Below are positions 8,108 to 16,800 of a stretch of 42,637 bases of DNA, in pieces. The DNA lies in the NCBI GenBank assembly GCA_018971775.1, contig JAGXAB010000056.1:1-42637 (forward strand), given 5' to 3'. Under the pieces are notes generated by a model that was not told where the DNA came from, did not search any database, and was given only the letters and a program-made list of their open reading frames with translations. The DNA comes from Cyanobacteria bacterium REEB67 (GTDB lineage Bacteria > Cyanobacteriota > Vampirovibrionia > Obscuribacterales > Obscuribacteraceae). How positions within the stretch are numbered: the stretch's first letter is position 1; each line of letters begins with the position of its first letter. The position numbers and the translations under genes were made by a program.

Positions 8108-9448
8108 CTACATGCCGGCGTCAGTATCGATGTTCTTCTCCTCAAACTCTCGATACCAGGCCATTATGCCGCCGGTCAGATTGCGCACATCGGAGAAGCC
8201 ACAATCGCGCAAAATTCCGCATGCTTTGCGACTACGAGTACCAGAGCGGCAATAAACAACGATCGGACGCTCGCCGTGCACTTCGTCGATGCGCTCGACC
8301 AGCTCATTGAGCGGGAGCAAGTTACTGTTGCGCAAACGCATGGCACGGTGCTCCTTCAATTCGCGCACATCAATTAGCTCAATAGACTGGTCGTCTTCTT
8401 CGAGAATCGCGGCCAGCTCAGCAGCAGAAATTGACTTATCGCCACCGCCACTGCCACTGCCACTGCCACTGCCACTACCACTGCCACTGCCACTATTACT
8501 GGCTGCGCGAAAACGCCCCGCCCGTGAGTCAAGTGTGGGGTGTGCGCTTTCACTCAAGGACACAACAAGATCACCACTCGGCGAGCAAAAGGAGACACGC
8601 TCGCGCAGCAATTCGGAGATAGGCGTCGCCTGTTCCCGCCCTTCGCGCATATCCGACTGGCGACAGAGACAATTTTGGGCGCACGACAAATTAATACTCG
8701 AAAAGCGCATAGATAGACCGTCATACATGAGCACGCGACCGGCAAGACTCTCGCCGGCACCGAGCAAATATTTAATTACCTCGGTCGCTTGCAAGCTGCC
8801 GATCACTCCGGCAAGCGAGCCCAAGATGCCGGCTTCGGCACAATTTGGGATTTCGCCGGCGGCACAAGCCGGAGCATCGGCGCCGGCGGACAACGAAGCT
8901 TGGGGCGTCTGCGGATAGAAGCATCTGTAGCAAGGTCCTTCCAGACCGGCACAAAAGAGACTGACCTGACCTTCAAAGCGATAGAGCGAACCAAAGACAA
9001 AAGCCTTGCCCTGGGTCAGGCAAGCATCACTAATGGCATACCTGGCGGCAAAATTATCGCTGCAGTCGACAACCAGATCATAATCAGCGAGGATTGTCTC
9101 GGCATTTTTTTCATCGATAAATGCTCTGTGCATATTGATTTTGACGTCCGGATTGAGAGCAATAAGCCTGGTTCTAGCCGCTTGCACCTTGGCCTGACCG
9201 ACCTGCTTTTCGCTGAAAATCACCTGTCTTTGCAAATTGGATCTGTCGACTGTATCAGCGTCTACTAAGCCAATTGTGCCAACACCAGCGGCGGTGAGAT
9301 AAGACGAAACCGGCGCCCCGAGACCACCTACACCGACAATCAAGACACGAGCCGCGAGCAAACGGAGCTGGCCGTCGTCACCGACTTGTTCGAGAATGAT
9401 TTGGCGTTTGTAACGTTCCCTTTGATCGCGCGAAAGTTTCACCGGCAA
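8108..9448 (-). CDS. MoeB/ThiF-type adenylyltransferase fused to rhodanese (MoeZ/MoeBR-like)
   Basis: The product has 446 residues. Residues 1-265 are an E1-like adenylyltransferase: the nucleotide loop GVGGLGAP at 39-46, the Arg finger region RSNLQRQ, zinc cysteines CYRC at 173-176 plus a second set at 256-262, and Cys203 in PNCAEAG at the family's reactive position. Residues 340-435 are a rhodanese domain with active-site Cys400 in CRSGTRS. The family activates the C-terminal Gly of ubiquitin-like sulfur carriers (MoaD, ThiS) and thiocarboxylates them. The two domains are joined by a Ser-Gly dipeptide run (319-336) encoded by a hexanucleotide repeat. The second zinc pair reads C-x3-C-x-C rather than a plain CxxC. 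Start is TTG at 9448 or GTG at 9442, both after GGAG. Confidence 0.9.
   Translation of the reverse strand: MPVKLSRDQRERYKRQIILEQVGDDGQLRLLAARVLIVGVGGLGAPVSSYLTAAGVGTIGLVDADTVDRSNLQRQVIFSEKQVGQAKVQAARTRLIALNPDVKINMHRAFIDEKNAETILADYDLVVDCSDNFAARYAISDACLTQGKAFVFGSLYRFEGQVSLFCAGLEGPCYRCFYPQTPQASLSAGADAPACAAGEIPNCAEAGILGSLAGVIGSLQATEVIKYLLGAGESLAGRVLMYDGLSMRFSSINLSCAQNCLCRQSDMREGREQATPISELLRERVSFCSPSGDLVVSLSESAHPTLDSRAGRFRAASNSGSGSGSGSGSGSGSGGGDKSISAAELAAILEEDDQSIELIDVRELKEHRAMRLRNSNLLPLNELVERIDEVHGERPIVVYCRSGTRSRKACGILRDCGFSDVRNLTGGIMAWYREFEEKNIDTDAGM
8448..8495. repeat. Hexanucleotide microsatellite (CCACTG)n in the moeBR-like gene
   Basis: Eight consecutive hexamers, six exactly CCACTG and two CCACTA, lie here in plus-strand orientation. 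On the coding strand they give alternating Ser-Gly. A change in copy number would lengthen or shorten the inter-domain linker by two residues without a frameshift. Confidence 0.9.
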
Positions 9449-9449
9449 G

Positions 9450-9896
9450 TCACTCCGAGATAGGCTCTGAAGCTGACTCTGAAGCTGACTTTGAAGCCGA
9501 CTGTGGAGCTGACTTTGATAGCGGCGGGGCAGTCACCTGGCGTGAAGGCAAAGAGGGTTTCTCAGCCGAAACCACTGGTATCAATCGCCTGCGGCAGCCG
9601 GCGCAAAAGACACGCAGGGCATTTGGACGAAAATATTTGATTTCAGCAAACTGACGGTCATGGCTGACATACATGCGATCGTCGCTGATACCGCGGTAGG
9701 CGATGTGCACGACGTTATCGCAGCAGGGATGTGGTTCTGCTGCTAAACGAGCCGCCTCCTGCTTTTCACGCTTGATCGCCTTGAGAGCCCGGGCAAATTC
9801 CAGCGGCGACTTTTTGCTATCTGTCGCTGCAGCTTTATTTGTCGCTGCCGCTTTATTTGTCTTAGCCACTCTTTCAATTTCTGGTGAATCGGTCAT
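9450..9896 (-). CDS. Small Cys-containing protein of unknown function
   Basis: The product has 148 residues from the ATG at 9896, chosen because AAGGAGG lies 4 bases before it. An upstream TTG at 9965 would add His-Arg-Gln repeats. The N-terminus has a TNKAAA repeat and a basic helix (31-55). The core holds Cys58-Cys59 and CxxC at 98-101 (FCAGCRRR), a possible metal site or remnant zinc ribbon. The tail is Ser/Ala/Glu-rich (SASKSASESASE), encoded by imperfect 12-base repeats. Its stop lies 1 base before the moeBR-like TTG, so the two are probably translated together. I do not recognise the family. A link to sulfur or metal chemistry is only suggested by the neighbour. Confidence 0.65.
   Translation of the reverse strand: MTDSPEIERVAKTNKAAATNKAAATDSKKSPLEFARALKAIKREKQEAARLAAEPHPCCDNVVHIAYRGISDDRMYVSHDRQFAEIKYFRPNALRVFCAGCRRRLIPVVSAEKPSLPSRQVTAPPLSKSAPQSASKSASESASEPISE
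9466..9514. repeat. Imperfect 12-base tandem repeat in the Ser/Glu tail
   Basis: About four copies of a unit close to TCTGAAGCTGAC lie at the 3' end of the small Cys-containing gene. They encode the repeated SxSE-type tail and keep the reading frame. Confidence 0.7.
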
Positions 9897-9924
9897 CCTT
9901 CCTCCTTTTAGCCTGATCAAAAGG

Positions 9925-9964
9925 TCCTGCCGGTGCTGCCGGTGCTGTCGATGCTGTCGGTGCA
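9925..9964. repeat. Short 9-base tandem repeat upstream of the small Cys-containing gene
   Basis: The sequence repeats GTGCTGCCG-like 9-mers four to five times with C/T and G/A changes. It lies between the HAMP kinase stop and the Shine-Dalgarno of the next gene. If a TTG at 9965 were used it would encode His-Arg-Gln repeats. Confidence 0.6.
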
Positions 9965-9983
9965 AGCGGTGGTTGCCGCCGGT

Positions 9984-11501
9984 CTAGCCGGTTTCGCCGT
10001 CGCTCCGACGCAGCGGCAATTGAATCGTAAAAGTCGAGCCACGACCAACCTGCGAATCTACGTCCATGGCGCCGTGGTGGCGGGCGATAATTTCGCGCAC
10101 GATGGCCAGACCAAGACCGGTGCCGCCTTTTTCGCGGGTGCGCGCTTTGTCGGCACGGTAGAAACGATCGTAGATGTGCGGCAGATCGGCAGGGTCGATA
10201 CCAACCCCGGTGTCTTGAAATTTGAGTTCTACTCTTTCGCCGCTCAGGGGTCTGGCCGAAACGCTCACCGAGCCGCCATCGGGAGTGTAGTTGATGGCGT
10301 TTTGCAAAATGTTGATCACAGCGCGCTGCAACTGACTGCCATTGCCTAGGACATTGAGATCGCTGCCGCCGGCACTGTCGAGGGTGACTTGAGTGGATAT
10401 GGAGATTTTCTTTTTATCGGCCTGGGGACGCAGTTGTTCGATGGAATCGTTGACGAGCTGGACGATATCTACTTCTTCTTGATAGTTGGAATCGAGACCG
10501 GCATCAAGCTTGGAGATATCGAGCAGATCCTGAATCAAGCTGGTCTGACGCTCGACGAGACGCTCGAGCGACTGCAGAAATTGAAAGCGTAGCTTTGGAT
10601 CTTCGCTGGCGCCGGCCTGCAGTGCTTCGACAACAGAACCAATCGCCATCGTCGGCGTTTTCAATTCGTGGCTGGCGTTGGAGATAAACTCCTGGCGCAC
10701 TCTCTCTTGCTCGCGCAAACGGCCAATCATCTGGTTGAAAGAAAGGCAGAGTTCGCCGATTTCATCCTGCCTGCGCACCGGCAAGAAAGCCGAGAAGTCG
10801 CCTGAAATAGAAATCTGCTTGGCCAGCGCGCTCATTTCCTGGACTGGTTTGTTGACGCGGCGGGCCAGGAAAAGACTGATGAAAACTGTGATTACACCGG
10901 TGCCGAAAATAATTTCCAGAAAAACGATCAGATCTTTTTGCAAGCGCCGCTCGATGTCGGTGAGCTGCACGCCGACGCGGATAACACCGGTGGTGGCACC
11001 CATGGAGCGCACCGGACAGGCGACATAGAGCATGTTCAAATTGTTTTGCGGCTCGCTGCGCGTTGATTTCGACACGACACCGGCGAGGGCTTCGTTGATT
11101 TCTTGCTCGTTGGAGAGATTTTCTTTTTGCGTGATTGGTTGCGAATCGGCAAGCAAACGCCCGTCCTTATCGACGACGACGATCGAGACACCGAGACGCG
11201 AAGCACGCCTGTCGACGGCGGCCTGGATGCGCTGGCGCGAAAGCGGCGAATCGATGACGAGGTCATTGTCGATTTCCAGACCGAGGTTGAAACCGACGAC
11301 TTCCATCGTATTCTGCAGGTCGGTGAGCGACTCTTTGCGGATGGCGACGAGCGCCCACAGGCTGACCGCGACAAGGGCAATCGTGATCACCAGCAGATAA
11401 GTAATCAGCAGTTGGTTAGCGAGACTGCGAAATAACCACTTGTATAAAATACGGTCGAGGAGATTCAAAAGCTGTCTGGCCCCAGTTTTACTCGAAGACA
11501 T
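9984..11501 (-). CDS. HAMP-domain membrane sensor histidine kinase
   Basis: The product has 505 residues. Transmembrane segments lie at about 30-54 and 190-212, enclosing an extracytoplasmic sensor region of about 135 residues of the dCache/sCache type (SIVVVDKDGRLLADS). A HAMP domain covers about 213-265, the HisKA helix has NASHELKTP with His278, and the ATPase shows N box 397-405, G1 DTGVGI at 430-435 and G2 GTGLGLAI at 460-467. The layout matches PhoR/WalK-like kinases that sense envelope or nutrient signals. No response regulator is adjacent. It heads a minus-strand run leading into the small Cys-containing and MoeBR-like genes. Confidence 0.93.
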   Translation of the reverse strand: MSSSKTGARQLLNLLDRILYKWLFRSLANQLLITYLLVITIALVAVSLWALVAIRKESLTDLQNTMEVVGFNLGLEIDNDLVIDSPLSRQRIQAAVDRRASRLGVSIVVVDKDGRLLADSQPITQKENLSNEQEINEALAGVVSKSTRSEPQNNLNMLYVACPVRSMGATTGVIRVGVQLTDIERRLQKDLIVFLEIIFGTGVITVFISLFLARRVNKPVQEMSALAKQISISGDFSAFLPVRRQDEIGELCLSFNQMIGRLREQERVRQEFISNASHELKTPTMAIGSVVEALQAGASEDPKLRFQFLQSLERLVERQTSLIQDLLDISKLDAGLDSNYQEEVDIVQLVNDSIEQLRPQADKKKISISTQVTLDSAGGSDLNVLGNGSQLQRAVINILQNAINYTPDGGSVSVSARPLSGERVELKFQDTGVGIDPADLPHIYDRFYRADKARTREKGGTGLGLAIVREIIARHHGAMDVDSQVGRGSTFTIQLPLRRSDGETG

Positions 11502-11925
11502 TATCGCCGGTGGAGCTCAAACTATCTACATTTAATGATTTCAGGGCAAATATTGATTTCAGCGCAGATTGAGCACGGCCAATTCATATCGGTCCATGTC
11601 GGTCCATAGCGTTTCATGGCATTTCATGGCGCTTCATATAAGGAAGGACGGGTCAAATTGCCGGCAGCCGCCTGTCGCCTCCGGGAGACAGGAAGAAAGT
11701 CTAACCTCGTTTTTACAAGAGCGCTGACAAGGCACAGGATGGCGCTATCATCCGGCTTTCCGACGTCGAAACAAGAGCACTTGTACTGCTTGACCTGCGA
11801 TCTTTCAAATGGATTGGCCCCCTTTTGTGGGAAACTAATCCATAATCACTATAATCTTTTTTGTTGGTTAGTCAGCCTCAAGAATCTAATCAAGTGCTCT
11901 GACTCCAGGGAGGTCCTGTTTAGAA
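11502..11925. other. Intergenic region between divergent sensor kinase and trxA
   Basis: No credible gene is seen in these 424 bases. At 11583-11640 there is a run of short related words (GGTCCAT twice, then TTTCAT-type words three times). A small hairpin with CCTGTC/GACAGG arms lies near 11670-11690. The trxA promoter probably lies at the right end. The sensor kinase promoter should be at the left end, but I cannot place it. Confidence 0.6.
11825..11855 (+). promoter_or_regulatory. Candidate trxA promoter
   Basis: A perfect TATAAT lies at 11850-11855. The best -35-like word, TTGTGG at 11825-11830, matches poorly and is 19 bases away. The start codon of trxA lies 70 bases downstream with AGGGAGGT at 11907-11914. 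Confidence 0.4.
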
Positions 11926-12246
11926 ATGTCCGTCGCAAACGTTACCGATTCCACCTTCGAGCAGGAAGTACTGAAAGCTGATATTCCAGTGCTCGTAGAC
12001 TTCTGGGCTCCGTGGTGTGGTCCGTGTAAAGCCGTAGCTCCCGTCGTTGAGGACCTTTCGAAAGAGTATGAAGGAAGACTCAAAGTAGTCAAACTGAATA
12101 CAGACGAAAACCCCAAGACCGCTCAGGCCTACAAAATCCGTGGTATCCCCAGCCTCTTCCTGTTCAAAAGCGGACAGGTTATTGAAGAAGTTGTGGGTGC
12201 CGTTCCCAAATCAACCCTCGCCTCCGCTATCAACAAGCACGTATAA
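11926..12246 (+). CDS. trxA: Thioredoxin
   Basis: The product has 106 residues, the standard size. The redox motif is WCGPC (FWAPWCGPCKAVAP) with the buried Asp of VDFW, and the cis-Pro loop is IRGIPSLFLF. It is the general cytoplasmic dithiol donor for reductases and oxidised proteins. AGGGAGGT lies 11 bases upstream. The fasciclin gene follows after 40 bases on the same strand, separated by a small GC hairpin (12255-12268) that may tune the ratio of the two products. Nothing in the protein departs from the family. Confidence 0.96.
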   Translation: MSVANVTDSTFEQEVLKADIPVLVDFWAPWCGPCKAVAPVVEDLSKEYEGRLKVVKLNTDENPKTAQAYKIRGIPSLFLFKSGQVIEEVVGAVPKSTLASAINKHV

Positions 12247-12286
12247 GAGGTTTATCCCCCGGCGGGGACTGAAAGGAGTAGTTTCA

Positions 12287-12847
12287 ATGCAATTTCAATC
12301 GTCGAATCTTCGCTCATTGGCGCTTTCTGCAGCGCTCTTGGTGGGATTCGGTCTTGTTTCCACCTCACCCAGTGAAGCGGCGACAAAAAAACATCATAGA
12401 CATCATCATCACACAGCAGCCTGCAACCACCTCGGCAACGGCATCGTCGGCGTCGCTTCTAAAAACAAGGACCTCACCACGACTGTCACCGCCATCAAAA
12501 AGGCTGGTCTTGTAGGCGCCCTCAGCGGTCCTGGTCCTCTGACCGTATTTGCTCCGACCAACGAAGGTTGGGCCAAAATGCCCAAGGATCAACGTGAAGG
12601 TCTTATGAATGACCCCAAACGTCTCAAAGATGTCCTCACCTACCACGTAGTCAAAGGCAAATTTGATGCTGCTGCCCTCGACGGCAAACGTTCGATCAAG
12701 ACCCTTGAAGGTCAGGATTTGATGCTTGACAATAAAGACGGCAAATTGATTGTTGATGGTTGCATCGTAACCACACCCGACGTCAAAACCTCCAACGGCA
12801 TCGTCCACCTGATCGACGCTGTTGCCATGCCCGAGCGCGGCAAATAA
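12287..12847 (+). CDS. Secreted fasciclin (FAS1) domain protein
   Basis: The product has 186 residues from the ATG at 12287, chosen for the AAAGGAG at 12272-12278 and because it begins a good signal peptide (hydrophobic 10-27, probable cut after SEAA near 31). A His-rich patch (KKHHRHHHH, 34-42) follows, a possible metal-binding stretch. Residues 50-183 form one FAS1 domain with the H1-like block GPLTVFAPTNEGW and the H2-like LTYHVVKGK, ending NGIVHLIDAVAMP. Two cysteines (47 and 159) could form a disulfide outside the cytoplasm. FAS1 proteins mediate surface or matrix adhesion. It shares the trxA unit and ends at a strong terminator. Confidence 0.92.
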   Translation: MQFQSSNLRSLALSAALLVGFGLVSTSPSEAATKKHHRHHHHTAACNHLGNGIVGVASKNKDLTTTVTAIKKAGLVGALSGPGPLTVFAPTNEGWAKMPKDQREGLMNDPKRLKDVLTYHVVKGKFDAAALDGKRSIKTLEGQDLMLDNKDGKLIVDGCIVTTPDVKTSNGIVHLIDAVAMPERGK

Positions 12848-12900
12848 GGCCAAAAGCCTTCTGCCCGTAGCTTTCAGCACGGAAGCGAAAAGAATAAATG

Positions 12901-12934
12901 AAAACAGGCGGGCATTTTGTCCGCCTGTTTTTTT
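12901..12934 (+). terminator. Rho-independent terminator after the fasciclin gene
   Basis: An 11-base perfect stem (12901-12911 with 12921-12931) closes a 9-base loop and runs into a T tract. It lies 53 bases after the stop and ends the trxA-fasciclin unit. Confidence 0.92.
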
Positions 12935-13023
12935 GCTTATAACCTAAGCTCAGGGTATTTCCCCGGTAAATGTCGGTAATGGCGGTGTGTAAAAGTTATG
13001 AGGCTGTGCCAATATATAGGTAG

Positions 13024-13044
13024 TTAAGCCAGTTAACCGGCTAA
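13024..13044. promoter_or_regulatory. Palindrome upstream of the FtsH-like operon, possible operator
   Basis: The centre GTTAAC is flanked by AGCC on the left and GGCT on the right, each one base away: AGCC-N-GTTAAC-N-GGCT. TTAA/TAA extend it outward. It lies 74 bases before the first gene of the unit and just after a TATATA at 13013-13018. This would suit a dimeric repressor overlapping the transcription start. No -35 is convincing. Confidence 0.35.
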
Positions 13045-13117
13045 ATGAATATAGAGCCCAAATCAATTTAGAGCCCAGTACTTGAGGCCGGCCCAGATAG
13101 GGAAGTAGACAGTAAGA

Positions 13118-13576
13118 ATGAAAGAATTAGTAATAGGCTTTCTGATCGCTCTTTTCGTCAGTAGTTACATGAACAGCAACGCTCCAGCGCCGTTTCAGAA
13201 TGGCTGGAACTTCGGTGCCGCCAATCTCGGCCTGCCGGATCCGATCAACGACGTCAACGCCGGCACCTTCCAGGGCGAAGTGCTCGACAGCCACACACCT
13301 GTCCTGGCCGAGTTTTATACACAAAGCGACCCGCACAGCACAGCGATGAAACCGGCGCTAAGTCAATTGGCCACCGAGAGTCAGGGTTTTGTCAGAATCG
13401 TCAGAATCGACGCCGATGCAAACGCTGCCTTGACTCAGCGCTACGACATCAAAAGCTATCCATCCTTCGTTCTTTTCAAAGAAGGCAAGGCCGTAAATGG
13501 CACCTCGGGAGAAATGGAGAAGAAAGACCTTGAAAACTGGGTCAAAAAAGAGCTCGATATTCCCACCAACCAGTAA
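13118..13576 (+). CDS. Membrane-anchored thioredoxin-fold protein without active-site cysteines
   Basis: The product has 152 residues. Residues 3-17 are a hydrophobic anchor or uncleaved signal, and 50-145 follow the thioredoxin fold (TPVLAEFYT, IVRIDADANAALTQRYDIKSYPSFVLF, with the cis-Pro at 115). Where thioredoxin has WCGPC this protein has SDPHS: both cysteines are replaced (Asp71 and Ser74) and the protein contains no Cys at all. It therefore cannot do disulfide chemistry. A binding, chaperone or adaptor role is the natural reading. It is the first gene of the run leading to the FtsH-like protease, 5 bases before the next gene. A substrate-adaptor role for the protease is inference only. 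Confidence 0.8.
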   Translation: MKELVIGFLIALFVSSYMNSNAPAPFQNGWNFGAANLGLPDPINDVNAGTFQGEVLDSHTPVLAEFYTQSDPHSTAMKPALSQLATESQGFVRIVRIDADANAALTQRYDIKSYPSFVLFKEGKAVNGTSGEMEKKDLENWVKKELDIPTNQ

Positions 13577-13581
13577 ACACA

Positions 13582-13833
13582 ATGAAATATCTGATTATCC
13601 TTGTCTTAGTCACCATTGCTTCATCCGCCCTGGTCAATTTGCATGACGTGGGAGCGATTCCCGCCAGCATCGCCGATATCAAACCCGGATCGCTGGGTCT
13701 CATCCGCCCGGAAAGCGGCATTGGCGAGATAAAAGTGACAGAAGCAGCCAGGACTACGCACTATGCGACACAAATCACCGATAAACACCCAGGCCGGGAA
13801 ACAGCCGACTTTCCTCACTTTGGCAATAATTAG
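13582..13833 (+). CDS. Small exported or membrane-anchored protein, unknown
   Basis: The product has 83 residues. A hydrophobic N-terminus (LIILVLVTIASSALV, 4-18) fits a signal peptide or single anchor, followed by about 60 polar residues with no Cys and no motif that I recognise. It begins 5 bases after the thioredoxin-like stop and ends 16 bases before the FtsH-like start, so all three are almost certainly one transcript. Its tight packing between those genes, rather than any sequence match, is the reason to call it real. It might be a small accessory subunit of the membrane protease. Confidence 0.65.
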   Translation: MKYLIILVLVTIASSALVNLHDVGAIPASIADIKPGSLGLIRPESGIGEIKVTEAARTTHYATQITDKHPGRETADFPHFGNN

Positions 13834-13849
13834 GAGCTAGTTCTAAGTC

Positions 13850-16800
13850 ATGAAGAATTGGGTTAAATGGACATTTCTTATACTCTGGACGCTGCTCCTG
13901 ATTTTTACGGCGCAATTCTGGAACCCCTTCGTCTCAGTCGGAGCGCTGCTCAAGTACACGGTAGTGTCGGTGGTAGCGGCCGGCGTTTATGGCGCGCTTT
14001 TCATCATCATTCAGTTTTACATCATCCTTCAGATCATTTTTCCACTGCCTCCCAGAGCCGATTCCAAAGCGCCAAAGAGTGTCTGGAAAAAATCATTTAA
14101 ATGGCTTTTCAAAGAATCTCCGATCAGTCCTAAGGCTCCGCAAACCCTTGCGGAAATGACCGGCAACGATAAAGCCAAGATTGAAATCAAAGAAGTAATC
14201 GACATCCTCGCCAAGTCCACTCACTACGAGGAGTCCGGAGCGCTCGTGCCCAAGGGCATGCTCTTCATCGGACCTCCCGGTGTCGGCAAGACTCTCTTTG
14301 CCAGAGCGATCGCTAACGAAGTCGGCGTGCCTTTTTACGTTGTCGACGGCGGCAATTTCAGCGGTTTGATCATGGGTCTTGGCGTACTGAAGTTGAAGAC
14401 TCTCTTTAATAAATTGAAAAATCACGACCGAGCCATCCTCTTCATCGACGAAATCGAATCGATGGGCTCGCGCAGACAGCAGGACCAGGGCTTCGGCGGC
14501 ATGGCCGACATGAACATGACCCTGAACACATTGCTCACCGAAATGGATGGATTTCACGGATCGCGTTTGATGGTCATTGGTGCCACCAATAATGACTCGA
14601 TGCTTGATCCCGCTCTGATGCGTGCAGGCCGCATGGATAGACGCATCTACTTCCAGATGCCGACGACAGAAGAGCGCACAGAACTTTTCCGTTATTATCT
14701 CGGCAAAGTTGTCTGCGATCCGTCAATCGACTACGAGCAGATTACGATGCTGACCAATGGTTATTCTCCGGCAGAAATCGCCAACGTCGTCAACGAAGCT
14801 GCTCTTATCTCGAGACGTCCAGGCAATCCGTCAACGGTTAACACCGAGATGGTTTTACAGGCGCTAGACCGGGTTTCGGTCGGCCTCGAACGTTCTGTCG
14901 GCAATACCGGCGTCGAGCTTATCAATCACGATCCGACGATCAAACTCGCCGATGTTGTCGGTATCGACGATGTGAAAAAAGACATTGCCGAAATCGTCGA
15001 CTTCCTGCAACGCGGTGATGAGTTGCGCAAAATCGGCGCCAAATTGCCTGCCGGCGCACTGATGATCGGACCACCCGGCGTTGGCAAATCGATGCTGGCC
15101 AAAGCGATCGCCAATGAGGCCGGTGTGCCGTTTTTCGGCTTATCCGCCTCGACTCTGATCTCGATGTTTAGAGGACAGGGGGCGGCGAAAATCCGTGCCC
15201 TTTATACGCAAGCACGCAAGAGTCCGGCAGCAATAGTCTTTATCGACGAAATCGATGCCATCGCCGGCGGTGAAGGTGTGGAAGGGGCATTAGGCGGCCA
15301 GCGCTCGACCGAGCTCAACCAGATCCTCGTCGAGCTCGACGGCTTGGGACGCAGCAATGTTGTCACCATCTGCGCCACCAACAAAGAGGCTACTCTCGAT
15401 TCTGCCTTCTACCGCTCCGGCCGTTTCGACCGCAAAGTCTACATCGGCCTGCCCGACAAAGAAGCACGCAAGTCGCTTTTCAAAAAATATATCGGCAAGA
15501 TCAAACTTGCTGCTGAACCGGATCTCGACAAGCTGGCCAAACTTTCAGTCAATTTCTCCGGCGCCGACGTAGCGGCCTGCTGTAACGAAGCGGCTATTTT
15601 GGCGGTGCGCAACGGTCAGACGACCGTTACCGAAAAAGATCTGGAAGATGCAATCGACAAGGTCTCGGTTACGGCCGGACATAAGATGAATACCGGCGGT
15701 ATGAATCTTTCTCGTGTCGCAGACCTGAACGTCAAACTCGACGATATCAAAGGTATGGAAGAAGCTAAAGCTGAAGCAGCCGAAGTCGTGGCCATGCTCA
15801 AACATGCCGAACTAGTCGCCAAGTCCGGCTTGAAAGCGCCCAAGGGCGTATTGCTGGTCGGTCCGCCCGGCACCGGCAAAACGATGCTGGCCAAGGCGAT
15901 CGCTAATGAAGCGGGCGTTTCCTTCTACGCTCTGTCGGGTGGAGACTTCCAATCGATGTGGGCCGGCGTGGGAAGCAACCGTGTGCGCATGGTCTACGAA
16001 CAAGCGCGTCGCAGCGGGAAACCGGCCATTGTTTTCATCGACGAGATTGACGCGATCGGCGGCAAGCGCGGACAGGATTTTGGTGGCGGAGCGATTCAAG
16101 ATTCCAACAAAACACTCAACCAGCTACTTGTCGAAATGGATGGCTTTGGCAAGCACAAAGTGCTGACGATAGGCGCCACCAATAATCCGAATCTCCTCGA
16201 CGGCGCCCTTCTCAGAGCCGGTCGTTTTGACCGTCAGATCGAAGTCGGCCTACCCAACCTCGAAGCTCGCGAAGCCATCCTCGCTCATTATCTCAAGGAA
16301 AAAGAGCTGGATACGACGGTGCATCCGCTCGAGATCGCCCGTATGACCGTTATGGACAGCGGTGCCGACCTGGCCAACATCGTCAATGAAGCTGGCTTGA
16401 TGGCTATCCGCAAAGGTTCTCTGACAATCACTCACAAAGATCTGGTTAATGCCATCCAGCGTGTCCACTTCGGCCTGAGCCGCAGCGGCAATATCGGCTT
16501 GGAAGAACTCTGGGAAACCGCCTACCACGAGGCCGGACATACAATCGTTGCTTACGTGCGCAACCAAAGAGCGCGCATTCAGGTAGTGACGATCGTCCCC
16601 ACCGGCGGAGCGCTTGGCTATATGTGGCCCGTCGATAAAGAAGATCGCTTCCAGCGTGCCCAGAACAAGCAGGATCTGCTCATCGACATCGAAGTCAGCC
16701 TCGGCGGTTTCGCAGCTGAAAATATCTACAAACAGACCACGACAAATGGCGTCAGCTCTGATTTGCAGAGAGTGGCCAGCGTCGCCAGACAGATGGTAAA

